This document shows, one piece after another, positions 30,519 to 37,469 of a DNA stretch of 37,472 bases (within the stretch, counting starts at the first letter, position 1; every line of letters starts with the position of its first letter). The notes under the pieces were generated by a model, which was given only the letters and a program-made list of their open reading frames with translations, did no database searches and had not been told where the DNA came from. Location: the IMG/VR virus record IMGVR_UViG_3300042907_000250, positions 1-37,472 of that record. The stretch is one strand, 5' to 3'. A program made the position numbers and the translations under genes. The DNA comes from a virus.

Positions 30519-31772
30519 CCTCATATCGAACGTCCAACGAACCCGTGGATCACGCGGACTAAGGCCAGAATTCAAAAGCGTCTCACCAGCATCCCGAAGC
30601 TCACCGTTCATCAACGCCATATCAAACTGGTTCCCATCGAAAGCCTTCGTTTCCGCGAAAACCTCACGCCACAAAGTCATTTCAGCACGCTTACGAGCCT
30701 TGCCAGACAAGCTCTTGTCAACCTTCTGCCAAACCTTGTCCCGCCAAAGGTTGTTCCAATAAAGGGCCGCAGCGTCCTGGGCACCCTTCGTCGTATACAC
30801 AGGGCGAAGCATGCACCGGCAGTTGTCATGCACCTTCGCAATGTCGTACCAGCCTTCCGGCACCGTGCGCTCAACATCTGGGCTGGCCTTAAACCTCTTG
30901 TTACTTCCAATGAATGAGCCTTTACCGAACACCGCTCCGCGAGCCGCCAGCAAGGCACACAGAGGGCAAGGATCGCCATCAGTGACGCGAGCAAAGCCCT
31001 TAATCCTCTTGTCGCGAGCCATAACTGAGTTAGTTACCCCACGCGCACCATTCATCGACTCACGCACAGCGGCACCAGCAACACGAACCGAAGCATCACG
31101 CATGATCTTCTCTTCAGGCCCAGGCATGGCTCGCTTGGTCATGTAATTCGACTCAATCATAACGGTTTTCGCGACATCGACCCGATCAAACCCTTGCAGC
31201 GGAACGGAAACCTGCCGCAGCCGTCCAGTGCGAAGATCATCAAGCTCCTGCATCCGATCAAGCACAAACTGCGGAGTTCCCATAGCAGCGCCGCGAGCAA
31301 TCTGATCCGCAATCCTCTGAGACTGAGCATCAAGCACAAGCTCAACAGGGGAAACCCCAACCGGCGCAACAGGATTCAAATCCACAACCGGATTAAACTC
31401 AAAATCGGTCACCGCCAACTGCGGCATCCGAAACGAGTCAAGCGAAACACCGGAAGGCCGCTGAACATCTGGGTAATCAATCAACAGCGGAAGCTCAACC
31501 GTAACCTCCGCATACCTGGCATTCGCCACATAAACTGACGAAACCCTTTGCGACTGAAGGAAAGCCGTCTCAATCCACGGCAGGACAGCAGAAGTGAACC
31601 TCTCCGATGAAGCATCCAAATTGCGGAACCTCATTATCTGCCACAAAGGAAACAGAGCCAGGACAAGGTTGTCCGCAATCGTCTCCTGATCCTTCGCGTG
31701 CCTATCGGCAAGCCACGCCGACAACATCGTCATCGGCGCAATCTGACCCTCCGTAGTAACGGGAGCCGTCAT
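30501..31772 (-). CDS. MuF-like head maturation / minor head protein (423 aa)
   Basis: ATGA overlap with the portal stop. The N-terminal half is helical (LSAWLADRHAKDQETIADNL, DRVDVAKTVMIESNYMTKRA). The central MuF-type region has DGDPCPLCALLAARGAVFGK and KVHDNCRCMLRPVYTTKG, a Cys/His cluster (CPLC, then HDNCRC) typical of the MuF-like capsid-maturation proteins encoded after the portal in actinophages. A C-terminal helical segment (SGKARKRAEMTLWREVFAET) follows. It is thought to enter the prohead with the portal. No separate prohead protease was seen. Confidence 0.87.
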   Translation of the reverse strand: MTAPVTTEGQIAPMTMLSAWLADRHAKDQETIADNLVLALFPLWQIMRFRNLDASSERFTSAVLPWIETAFLQSQRVSSVYVANARYAEVTVELPLLIDYPDVQRPSGVSLDSFRMPQLAVTDFEFNPVVDLNPVAPVGVSPVELVLDAQSQRIADQIARGAAMGTPQFVLDRMQELDDLRTGRLRQVSVPLQGFDRVDVAKTVMIESNYMTKRAMPGPEEKIMRDASVRVAGAAVRESMNGARGVTNSVMARDKRIKGFARVTDGDPCPLCALLAARGAVFGKGSFIGSNKRFKASPDVERTVPEGWYDIAKVHDNCRCMLRPVYTTKGAQDAAALYWNNLWRDKVWQKVDKSLSGKARKRAEMTLWREVFAETKAFDGNQFDMALMNGELRDAGETLLNSGLSPRDPRVRWTFDMRKQLAA

Positions 31773-33307
31773 GCATTCTGCCCACCAGTCCGGTTATTCA
31801 ACGGACGCTGATTACGGGTTGAGTTTGGGCCACCTGGGCCATCCGTCGCAGACCCAACAGGATTTTCCGACTGGGCAGCAGCGGGTTTCACATTCAAATC
31901 CCTCAAGTACAAGTTGAGTGGATCGGTATCGTCCCAATGTTGTTTCCATTCAAGAACTTCCGACTGATCGACACCAGGAATGCGATTCCAGGCAGCCCAC
32001 TTCGGAACACCAAGCTGATCAACAATCTTGCCCCAGGCATCAGCGAACTGACTCAAGGAACGCACCTCAACGTCCTGCCAATGAACACGGGCAGAGAAAT
32101 CGTTAGCGTCCTCCTCGCGCCCCTCAATGTGAGCGGCCAGCCGCAAAGCCTGCGCGTGACTGCGGCCCATAATTGTCTGCTTCTCGAAAAGACGTTGGTA
32201 CGTCTGCCTTCTCGCGCCATCAAGAGCATCGGCAGCAACATTCACAATCTGGCCCAACAGGTTAGGCGGCAACTGTGTCACAGCGGCGAACGCCTCAAGG
32301 TCAGCCTTGTACGCCTCAATGAAACCCTGCATAGAAGTCTCATCAAGAGTGCCGAACTTCGCCTGCACATCAGAAGCAATCAGAATGTCCTCGTTGGCAA
32401 GTCGAATCTTGTCCATCGAAACCTCCTCTTCCGTATCCGGCTGCTCCAGGCCAGTGGCCCACCGAATCTTGAAAGAGTTGAAGTGCTGCACCAGAAGTCG
32501 ATCAAAAGCCGTCTTATCGATACGAGCCGCAAGATCAATGATCGGCTCAACGTCACCCCAAGTGCGGCCCTCAAGATCAATCTGATTCACATACCGCACA
32601 AAGGGATTCACGCCGTAATCGTGAACCTTCGTCTCAACTACCTTGAACTTTGAGCCATCAAACTGAAGGACATGATACCCCTCACCGTTGAACCACCAAC
32701 GCCAACTTCCATCAAATCGCTTCTCTAGCACATACTCTGGGTACTCATCACCGAAAGGATCGGCGTACAAAGCGAAACAACGGGCCGGTGACACGCCGCG
32801 CATAACCGCCATGCTTTCGCCGCCGCTGTCAGCCGGGATCACCTGACCGCTGTCCGCATCCCGAATGCCCCGCGTCACACGAAGATACGAATACCCGGCA
32901 ATCATCGTCGTCCGATTGATCGACAACTGCTGAGACTTCATATCGTTGAATTCCCAAGTCTTCCAAGCCTCTTGGTTCTCCATGTCGCCCTCACGGCGAT
33001 AACCATCAACAACCATCTGCTGCGCGAACGTAGAAACCATCAAAGGAATCCACGGCGTGCGAGCAAGACGCTGAAGCAGATGCCGCTCAGTGTTGCGCTT
33101 CAACGGCTTAACCTCTGGCTGCTTGCCGTTACCCCAAGACTCAAGCTTCCGAATCCGGTGCCGCTCATGGTCAAATGCCGGGAACAACTCAGTTCCCAAA
33201 TACTTGATCAAGGTCTTCGTATTCGCGCCATCGGAAGGAAAGGCCACCCTCTCGCGAGGCCCGTCCACCCAAATGTCGTCGGAGTAGTAATTGTGGTAAT
33301 TCACCAT
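31769..33307 (-). CDS. portal protein, SPP1 Gp6-like (512 aa)
   Basis: The product includes ERHLLQRLARTPWIPLMVST, FAQQMVVDGYRREGDMENQE, GVSPARCFALYADPFGDEYP, the RTWGDVEPIIDLAARIDKTA helix and TQLPPNLLGQIVNVAADALD, all typical of SPP1-type portals. The last 60 residues are disordered and Asn/Pro-rich. Portal dodecamers form the DNA channel and nucleate the head. ATG at 33307 overlaps the terminase stop by seven bases, and the MuF-like gene follows at an ATGA overlap. Confidence 0.94.
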   Translation of the reverse strand: MVNYHNYYSDDIWVDGPRERVAFPSDGANTKTLIKYLGTELFPAFDHERHRIRKLESWGNGKQPEVKPLKRNTERHLLQRLARTPWIPLMVSTFAQQMVVDGYRREGDMENQEAWKTWEFNDMKSQQLSINRTTMIAGYSYLRVTRGIRDADSGQVIPADSGGESMAVMRGVSPARCFALYADPFGDEYPEYVLEKRFDGSWRWWFNGEGYHVLQFDGSKFKVVETKVHDYGVNPFVRYVNQIDLEGRTWGDVEPIIDLAARIDKTAFDRLLVQHFNSFKIRWATGLEQPDTEEEVSMDKIRLANEDILIASDVQAKFGTLDETSMQGFIEAYKADLEAFAAVTQLPPNLLGQIVNVAADALDGARRQTYQRLFEKQTIMGRSHAQALRLAAHIEGREEDANDFSARVHWQDVEVRSLSQFADAWGKIVDQLGVPKWAAWNRIPGVDQSEVLEWKQHWDDTDPLNLYLRDLNVKPAAAQSENPVGSATDGPGGPNSTRNQRPLNNRTGGQNA

Positions 33308-34860
33308 ATTCGGCCACCTCTTGGCTTGCCTTCGTAGGGCTTACGCTCTGTCAGCGCATCGGCCCTCTTCATGTTCAGACCCCACAAGGCATAAGTGACA
33401 GCGCAAACGCCCGTAATATCCACAGTCGGATCAACCCGGCTCCAACCCCAACCGTTGTACTCATCAGTACCGACCTTCCCGCCCACCATGTACTGCCGCG
33501 CACCCGAAAGTCCTTGCGCCAGAGACTTATCCCCCAAATGAACCAAGGAACCGTCATACACAGAATCAAAGAAGAAACCAGTACTCCCCATGATCTCCCT
33601 CGTACCAAAAGGGATCACCTTAGCGCCCAAAGCCTCAAGCTCAGGAATCAAAGCACCGGCACGGGCACCCGACTGCACACACACAGCAAGCGGAACAGGA
33701 TTATCCGTTGCCCCGTAAAGCTTTTCAATCACATCAACACACCAGGAGATGCCGCCACCATCCTGAACAATCTCAACCTGCTTCAAGCCATCAGCCGTAT
33801 AACCAGCCAAAGCTATTGTCGCACAAGACCTATCAGGTGCCGCATCAATCGCAACCACATACTGCGAAGTGATCTCCGACATCGGCTGGCCCTTGCACTC
33901 ATCGTGCGACAAGCCGCCACAGCGACACAAAGAACGCCAAGTGTCGGCATCTATCGGAGAATTAACGTGAGTATCAGCCCAAAGACCAAGGCGCTCCCGC
34001 GCAAAATCCTTGTCGGACAAAGACCGGCGTTCAAGTTCGATGAACTCCTCATTCAGGCGAATCCCTAACGCGGGGTTAGCTTTATACCACTGCTCGCGAT
34101 CATCCAACGGACTATTCGGATCAGCGCACCACTCAAACAGTGCGATCCCCGGCTCATGCGACAGGCCGCGATCACGAACCTGCAAAAGCACATCGGAGTC
34201 CTCATGCCCAGTCGAAGACGCATACCAAATCTGCGGATTCGGACGTGCGCTCAAAGCCGGGATCAACGCGCCAATCATCTCTGGCGCAAGGGAATACGCC
34301 TCGTCAAGAACAACCAAATCTCCAGAGAAGCCCCGGCCAGGATCGCGGCCACGGGCCATATAAAGCAGACGCGCCCCATTCTTAAGCTCAATCCCAACAT
34401 TGTTGTTACCGCTCCGCTTCTTGTGAACCATCTTGTCCAAGTCGGGGCAAGACTCAATCAACCGGCACATACGCAGATAGGACTCATGTGCAGTCGGAAA
34501 CAACTGTGCGCTATGGATAATCAGCTTCTCGCCAAGCAAGAACAGACCAACAAGCTCCCTAGCCTCAACGATGACCGTCTTCCCCTGCTGGCGCGGCACC
34601 AAGAGCGCAACCTCTTTGGCGCTCCACTTGTTATTAACCAGGCCAAGCGACTCCAGAAGGCAAAACCGTTGCCACTCATCAAGATTCACGCCAACAGCAT
34701 CAAGAAACGCTATGCACTTAGCGCCAACCGTGTGGTTGTAGTCGGGAATCCAACAGTTAGAAGGAACCTGACTGCCAATGCGTTCACCCTCAACAACATT
34801 GACGCGATCTTCACCAAGCTTGAACGGCTTGCGAGTCGCCGGAACTGTGCCAGCAGGCAT
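33301..34860 (-). CDS. terminase large subunit (519 aa)
   Basis: Motor and nuclease of DNA packaging. The ATPase part has a Walker A-like VALLVPRQQGKT near residue 90, a Walker B LVVLDEAYSLAPE near 185 and the coupling motif region YASSTGHEDSD. The C-terminal nuclease (RNase H fold) shows VVAIDAAPDRSCATIALAGY with a metal-binding Asp. ATG at 34860 is chosen because GAGG lies six bases upstream; a TTG at 34872 is an alternative. The gene follows the small subunit closely and overlaps the portal start. Confidence 0.95.
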   Translation of the reverse strand: MPAGTVPATRKPFKLGEDRVNVVEGERIGSQVPSNCWIPDYNHTVGAKCIAFLDAVGVNLDEWQRFCLLESLGLVNNKWSAKEVALLVPRQQGKTVIVEARELVGLFLLGEKLIIHSAQLFPTAHESYLRMCRLIESCPDLDKMVHKKRSGNNNVGIELKNGARLLYMARGRDPGRGFSGDLVVLDEAYSLAPEMIGALIPALSARPNPQIWYASSTGHEDSDVLLQVRDRGLSHEPGIALFEWCADPNSPLDDREQWYKANPALGIRLNEEFIELERRSLSDKDFARERLGLWADTHVNSPIDADTWRSLCRCGGLSHDECKGQPMSEITSQYVVAIDAAPDRSCATIALAGYTADGLKQVEIVQDGGGISWCVDVIEKLYGATDNPVPLAVCVQSGARAGALIPELEALGAKVIPFGTREIMGSTGFFFDSVYDGSLVHLGDKSLAQGLSGARQYMVGGKVGTDEYNGWGWSRVDPTVDITGVCAVTYALWGLNMKRADALTERKPYEGKPRGGRIW

Positions 34861-34868
34861 AACCGTCC

Positions 34869-35243
34869 TCAACCGTCCAAGCTAAACGCCGCCATCAACT
34901 TTTCGATAGCGGAATCCTCGCCAGTAGCCTCATCAACTTTCCCAAGCTTGAGGTGAGCGATCATGGTACGCAACGCAATTCGCTGCTGACGTACCTCGCC
35001 AAGAAGGGGATTGACGATAATCTGAACCCTCGCAGCGCCATCGGCCAAAACCTCAGCCTCTTCGGCCAGCCGAACCCACTCCTGCGAATTCGACCTCAGC
35101 GCCGCAGAAAGCCTCTCAATGATGTCAGCGGTACGACACGCCTCACCCAACAGCAAAAGACCGGCAGCGTCGAAATCAGATACCTCTAAAACGGCATCCC
35201 AAAGCTCCCGGCCCCGGTGATCAAGCCCGTTAGGTGGCTGCAT
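34869..35243 (-). CDS. terminase small subunit, P27-like (124 aa)
   Basis: MQPPNGLDHRGRELWDAVLE, then DFDAAGLLLLGEACRTADII, with a final NPLLGEVRQQRIALRTMIAH helix, matches P27-type small terminases ('G..LW..V....D.......LL..AC...D...RL'). The protein recognises the packaging site and loads the large subunit. ATG at 35243 is selected by similarity. ATG at 35273 has a better ribosome site (GAGAAGG) but would add a low-complexity ICIGIGIGI stretch. It overlaps the 85-residue gene by 14 bases. Confidence 0.85.
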   Translation of the reverse strand: MQPPNGLDHRGRELWDAVLEVSDFDAAGLLLLGEACRTADIIERLSAALRSNSQEWVRLAEEAEVLADGAARVQIIVNPLLGEVRQQRIALRTMIAHLKLGKVDEATGEDSAIEKLMAAFSLDG

Positions 35244-35487
35244 GATTCCTATACCAATCCCAATGCATATCATGCGCCTTCTCAAGCAGCGCAACAGTAT
35301 TCAAGAGCCGCCGGTTCACACCAGTCAGCCCAAGCTCCTCGCGGCGCGACTCATCAAGCGCCAACCTCGCGTACAACGAAGACAACTCAGCAACATCCCA
35401 CCGGATCATCTCTTTGATCTCATCAAGCGAAAGCTTATTGCCCCGAAAGTCAACGGGCACTTCATCTTTGGCGGCAGCAGCCATCAT
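35230..35487 (-). CDS. first gene of the late operon, small helical protein (85 aa)
   Basis: Tandem ATGs at 35487 and 35484 follow AGAGGGG by six bases. The open frame reaches 35532, but that part contains the promoter -10 element. The product is helical and charged (LSLDEIKEMIRWDVAELSSL, YARLALDESRREELGLTG, LLNTVALLEKAHDMHWDW). No family is firmly recognised. Position before the small terminase suggests a packaging accessory, but an HNH nuclease can be excluded because no such motif is present. Confidence 0.78.
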   Translation of the reverse strand: MMAAAAKDEVPVDFRGNKLSLDEIKEMIRWDVAELSSLYARLALDESRREELGLTGVNRRLLNTVALLEKAHDMHWDWYRNHAAT

Positions 35488-35506
35488 ACCGCACCCCTCT
35501 TGATTA

Positions 35507-35515
35507 ATTGTATCA
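35507..35515 (-). promoter_or_regulatory. candidate late-operon promoter, extended -10
   Basis: On the minus strand TGATACAAT (35515-35507) is an extended -10 (TGnTACAAT). A weak TTGGGA lies 19 bases further upstream. The transcript would start near 35500 with a leader of a dozen bases carrying AGAGGGG. It is the best candidate to drive the leftward packaging and structural operon. Confidence 0.5.
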
Positions 35516-35570
35516 GCGAAAACATCAGACATCCCAAGCCATCACTGCCCCTACCTGCGACAGATTGATA

Positions 35571-35576
35571 GATAAT
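35571..35576 (+). promoter_or_regulatory. candidate promoter for the rightward small-gene block
   Basis: GATAAT at 35571-35576 matches five of six bases of the -10 consensus and lies 28 bases before ATG 35605, with GAGGAG between. No good -35 is seen at 16-18 bases upstream. The two divergent -10 elements are about 60 bases apart. Confidence 0.35.
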
Positions 35577-35604
35577 AAAGGAAGCCGCCCATACGAGGAG
35601 CGAA

Positions 35605-35811
35605 ATGCCAAGGGAGCTAAAGAAAAAGCACCAAAACCGGGTCTGGAAAGACTCCTGCGGAGACATCTGGTTCTTCGAAGAAGCGAGCCTACGCTGGATG
35701 TGCCTACTCGCATCCCTAGACGGCTACTACGTCGAAAACTGGATCGCACCAACGGAATTCGACGGCCCGTACAAAGAGATCGCCCGAAACAGGGTCTACG
35801 GACTGCCATGA
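35605..35811 (+). CDS. hypothetical small protein (68 aa), first of rightward block
   Basis: GAGGAG four bases before ATG gives a strong start. The sequence MPRELKKKHQNRVWKDSCGD continues IWFFEEASLRWMCLLASLDG and ends in NRVYGLP. It is basic at the start, then aromatic-rich with Trp residues and two Cys. It may be a small single-domain beta protein. No family is recognised. Its stop overlaps the next ATG as ATGA, so the block is translationally coupled. Confidence 0.75.
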   Translation: MPRELKKKHQNRVWKDSCGDIWFFEEASLRWMCLLASLDGYYVENWIAPTEFDGPYKEIARNRVYGLP

Positions 35812-36035
35812 ACTGGCACAAAACCGACGAACACCAAAAAGTGTTCAGCAGATACCAAGCGCACGATGACCAGAAACCGGGCCACACATATGTCATCCAG
35901 AAAAAGCGCACCGGATCATCCGGCTGGCGGCTCGCGTACCGCACAACCGAAGATCAGCCACTCCGAATCATCTACCTCGCAACAACATTGGCCGAATGCA
36001 AAGCCTACGCAGAACACTACCGGAAGGCCCAATGA
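35808..36035 (+). CDS. hypothetical small protein (75 aa)
   Basis: Starts MNWHKTDEHQKVFSRYQAHD, then GHTYVIQKKRTGSSGWRLAY and IIYLATTLAECKAYAEHYRK. A strand-strand-helix arrangement is likely, with a final helix rich in Ala and charged residues. The ATG shares four bases with the previous stop. The frame is open far upstream, but ATGA coupling selects this start. Function unknown. The gene is part of the divergent accessory block next to the packaging genes. Confidence 0.72.
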   Translation: MNWHKTDEHQKVFSRYQAHDDQKPGHTYVIQKKRTGSSGWRLAYRTTEDQPLRIIYLATTLAECKAYAEHYRKAQ

Positions 36036-36205
36036 CATCACACCTGGAATGTGGCTGCCCCACATACCTTTACAAGCACGATTCCTGGTGCCCAGCCACG
36101 CCAACCTACATGCAACTAGTGAAGGAAAACGGCAGCGACCCATCAAACCTCTGGGAATTCATCGTCTTCGGACTAGGGGCGCTACCCGACTGGGACAAAA
36201 TATGA
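36032..36205 (+). CDS. small Cys-containing protein (57 aa)
   Basis: MTSHLECGCPTYLYKHDSWC is followed by PATPTYMQLVKENGSDPSNL and a hydrophobic end WEFIVFGLGALPDWDKI. Cys at residues 7, 9 and 20 with His at 4 and 16 could form a small metal site. ATGA overlaps tie it to both neighbours. Family unknown. Confidence 0.7.
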   Translation: MTSHLECGCPTYLYKHDSWCPATPTYMQLVKENGSDPSNLWEFIVFGLGALPDWDKI

Positions 36206-36390
36206 TCTACATCATCTGCGCCGCATGCAAAAAACCGCTCGCACTCGTTGAAGACGACGATGAGTACATCCAAAAAGCAGAAGTTGCAGCACTAGCCCAC
36301 TCCGAAGTGTGCGAATCCTCCGACGAAGACTACCGACAAGCCGTGTACGACATCAGATTTCGACAACTAACAAAGGATATCGATCTGTGA
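36202..36390 (+). CDS. small acidic protein with CAAC pair (62 aa)
   Basis: MIYIICAACKKPLALVEDDD carries a CxxC pair at residues 6 and 9. A later His33...Cys37 (ALAHSEVCESSDED) could complete a zinc site, so a zinc-ribbon or treble-clef-like fold is possible. The rest is acidic (EDDDEYIQKAEV). ATGA overlap with the gene before, GTGA overlap with the gene after. No known family assigned. A protein- or RNA-binding adaptor is conceivable. Confidence 0.7.
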   Translation: MIYIICAACKKPLALVEDDDEYIQKAEVAALAHSEVCESSDEDYRQAVYDIRFRQLTKDIDL

Positions 36391-36548
36391 GCTACATCGA
36401 AGAAGCCAAAGCCGTAGTACGCGACATCGGAAACGATGACCTCGCCATCTACGACGATCAACCAGCAGTCCTCTGGGGAATCCTCAACGCCCTCATCGGA
36501 ATTCACGAACAACTCAACAACGGCTTAGTAGCGGAAGTCTTCGAATGA
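36387..36548 (+). CDS. hypothetical small acidic protein (53 aa), GTG start
   Basis: GTG at 36387 overlaps the previous stop (GTGA), with AAAGGA nine bases upstream. The product MSYIEEAKAVVRDIGNDDLA, IYDDQPAVLWGILNALIGIH, EQLNNGLVAEVFE is acidic and mostly helical, with an amphipathic or partly buried helix near residues 27-40. No family recognised. ATGA coupling to the next gene. Confidence 0.68.
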   Translation: MSYIEEAKAVVRDIGNDDLAIYDDQPAVLWGILNALIGIHEQLNNGLVAEVFE

Positions 36549-36832
36549 GTGACATCCAAGCGGCCTTCCGCTCGCACCAGTACTGGCTCACCGGAGCCGA
36601 CTACATCTGCTCATGCGGATGGAAAGGCCACAACCCGCCCAAGCACGTCATCGAAGAAGTTCTTCTCTACCAAGGACTCCGGTCAGAATGGCCGCACGCC
36701 AAGCACCGCAAGTCCGAACTCACCGAAGCAATGACCCACCCACTGAGCGAGCCTCGAAAGAACCGGCGCATCACCGTAAGCGTTGCCGGGTTCCGCGACA
36801 AGCTCGCCAAACTCCTAGGCGCATACACCTAA
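36545..36832 (+). CDS. small protein with CSCGWKG zinc-ribbon-like motif (95 aa)
   Basis: MSDIQAAFRSHQYWLTGADY is followed by ICSCGWKGHNPPKHVIEEVL and a basic C-terminal half (HAKHRKSELTEAMTHPLSEP, RKNRRITVSVAGFRDKLAKL). The CxCGWxG motif with two nearby His residues resembles short zinc-binding modules common in phage accessory proteins. A basic end suggests nucleic acid contact. It is coupled on both sides (ATGA and TAATG). Confidence 0.72.
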   Translation: MSDIQAAFRSHQYWLTGADYICSCGWKGHNPPKHVIEEVLLYQGLRSEWPHAKHRKSELTEAMTHPLSEPRKNRRITVSVAGFRDKLAKLLGAYT

Positions 36833-37011
36833 TGAAAACCATTGCAACACTTCTCATCACAGCCCTCGCCCTAACCGGCTGCGCCCCATCCGATCAGCTT
36901 GACCAGATCATGGGCCGCACCCAAGGCACCCCAACAACGGAACCGCGAAAGCTGGACTGCGACTTAATCTTTCCCGCCCCAACAGATCGATCCAAGGAGG
37001 AGGTGAACTAA
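36832..37011 (+). CDS. small lipoprotein (59 aa)
   Basis: A signal peptide MKTIATLLITALALTGC ends in the lipobox LTGC, with the lipid-modified Cys at residue 17. The mature part is about 43 residues (APSDQLDQIMGRTQG, then TTEPRKLDCDLIFPAPTDRS). TAATG overlap with the gene before. It would be anchored outside the cytoplasmic membrane. Small phage lipoproteins include superinfection-exclusion factors (as in T5 and TP-J34), but no sequence match is claimed. Alternative: a lysis-related o-spanin-like protein, less likely in a host without an outer membrane. Confidence 0.8.
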   Translation: MKTIATLLITALALTGCAPSDQLDQIMGRTQGTPTTEPRKLDCDLIFPAPTDRSKEEVN

Positions 37012-37015
37012 CGCA

Positions 37016-37102
37016 ATGGATTACAAGAAGCCAGCGCCCAAGAAGCCGAAGAAAGCAACCGCAACCCCCAAGAAGGGAATGATGACACCCAAAAAGAAGT
37101 AG
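37016..37102 (+). CDS. Lys/Pro-rich basic micropeptide (28 aa)
   Basis: ATG at 37016 lies about ten bases after the strong site AAGGAGGAGG inside the end of the lipoprotein gene. The product is MDYKKPAPKKPKKATATPKK followed by GMMTPKKK, with 12 Lys and 5 Pro, resembling a histone-H1-tail-like or nucleic-acid-binding peptide. The stop is eight bases before the tmRNA-like RNA. The Shine-Dalgarno sequence and reading-frame placement support translation, but the short length leaves doubt. Confidence 0.62.
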   Translation: MDYKKPAPKKPKKATATPKKGMMTPKKK

Positions 37103-37110
37103 GGGTGGCC

Positions 37111-37190
37111 GGGGCAGGTAACGGTTTCGACAATCCGAAAGTCCGCACGTCGGAACGGATTGGACTAGGGTTCGACTCCCTACTGCTCCA
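37111..37190 (+). ncRNA. tmRNA-like RNA reduced to the tRNA-like domain
   Basis: GGGGCAG (37111-37117) pairs with CTGCTCC (37183-37189) as a 7-bp acceptor stem whose third pair is G:U, the alanine identity element, followed by A73. AACGGTTTCGAC (37120-37131) is the 5' segment of actinobacterial tmRNAs. TAGGG/CCCTA with loop TTCGACT (37166-37182) is a perfect T-arm preceded by GGAC, as in tmRNA. The centre is only AATCCG/CGGATT (37132-37137 with 37156-37161) enclosing TCCG/CGGA. No tag frame, resume codon or pseudoknots fit. CCA is not encoded (ACAA follows). Confidence 0.8.
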
Positions 37191-37218
37191 CAAACTAATT
37201 GGGTTCAGTTAATTGCGC

Positions 37219-37239
37219 CATTCCGCGACATGCGGAATG
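37219..37239. repeat. 8-bp hairpin CATTCCGC/GCGGAATG
   Basis: CATTCCGC at 37219-37226 pairs with GCGGAATG at 37232-37239 over GACAT. It lies 29 bases after the tmRNA-like RNA and may define its 3' end or stop the rightward block, though no T tract follows. The same octamer recurs at 37423-37430. Confidence 0.6.
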
Positions 37240-37285
37240 AACAAATAAGCCGAACGCACCTTCCGGCGGCACGATCCGCACCGTC

Positions 37286-37319
37286 TGACAATCCCAGGCC
37301 AGCATTGACAACCCCAGGC
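37286..37319. repeat. tandem near-repeat TGACAA(T/C)CCCAGGC
   Basis: Two 14-base copies with one mismatch start exactly 20 bases apart (37286 and 37306). They could be iteron-like protein-binding sites, for example for small terminase or a regulator, or chance similarity. Confidence 0.45.
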
Positions 37320-37440
37320 TCAACCCTGAGCGCCGCTGTCGGCACCGGCCTGCCCGAATGCGTTGCCATTGTTCCAGGTCAAAATAGGTTTCAGCCGAAA
37401 ATCGCTGCTAGGGGGAAAGCCGCATTCCGCTGAAGTGTCC

Positions 37441-37469
37441 CGCGTGTCGCGAGGTCGGGGGTGACCCCC
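37441..37469. repeat. paired GC palindromes at the window edge
   Basis: CGCG-TGT-CGCG (37441-37451) is followed by GGGGGT-G-ACCCCC (37457-37469), a perfect 13-base odd palindrome. Such symmetric GC elements are seen near cohesive ends of actinophages, but I cannot place a cut site. Confidence 0.45.

Noticed and set aside
37111-37190. Ordinary tRNA gene
   Set aside because: No proper D-stem or seven-base anticodon loop can be drawn, while the 5' TTTCGAC segment and G3:U70 acceptor match tmRNA instead.
37160-37195. attP core matching the 3' end of a host ssrA gene as the sole explanation
   Set aside because: The 5' half of the tRNA-like domain is also present with matching pairs, and no integrase is in the window; it remains a minor alternative.
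37230-37433. 67-residue rightward frame at the right end
   Set aside because: No ribosome site, composition unlike neighbours, and it covers the repeats and hairpin of a noncoding region.
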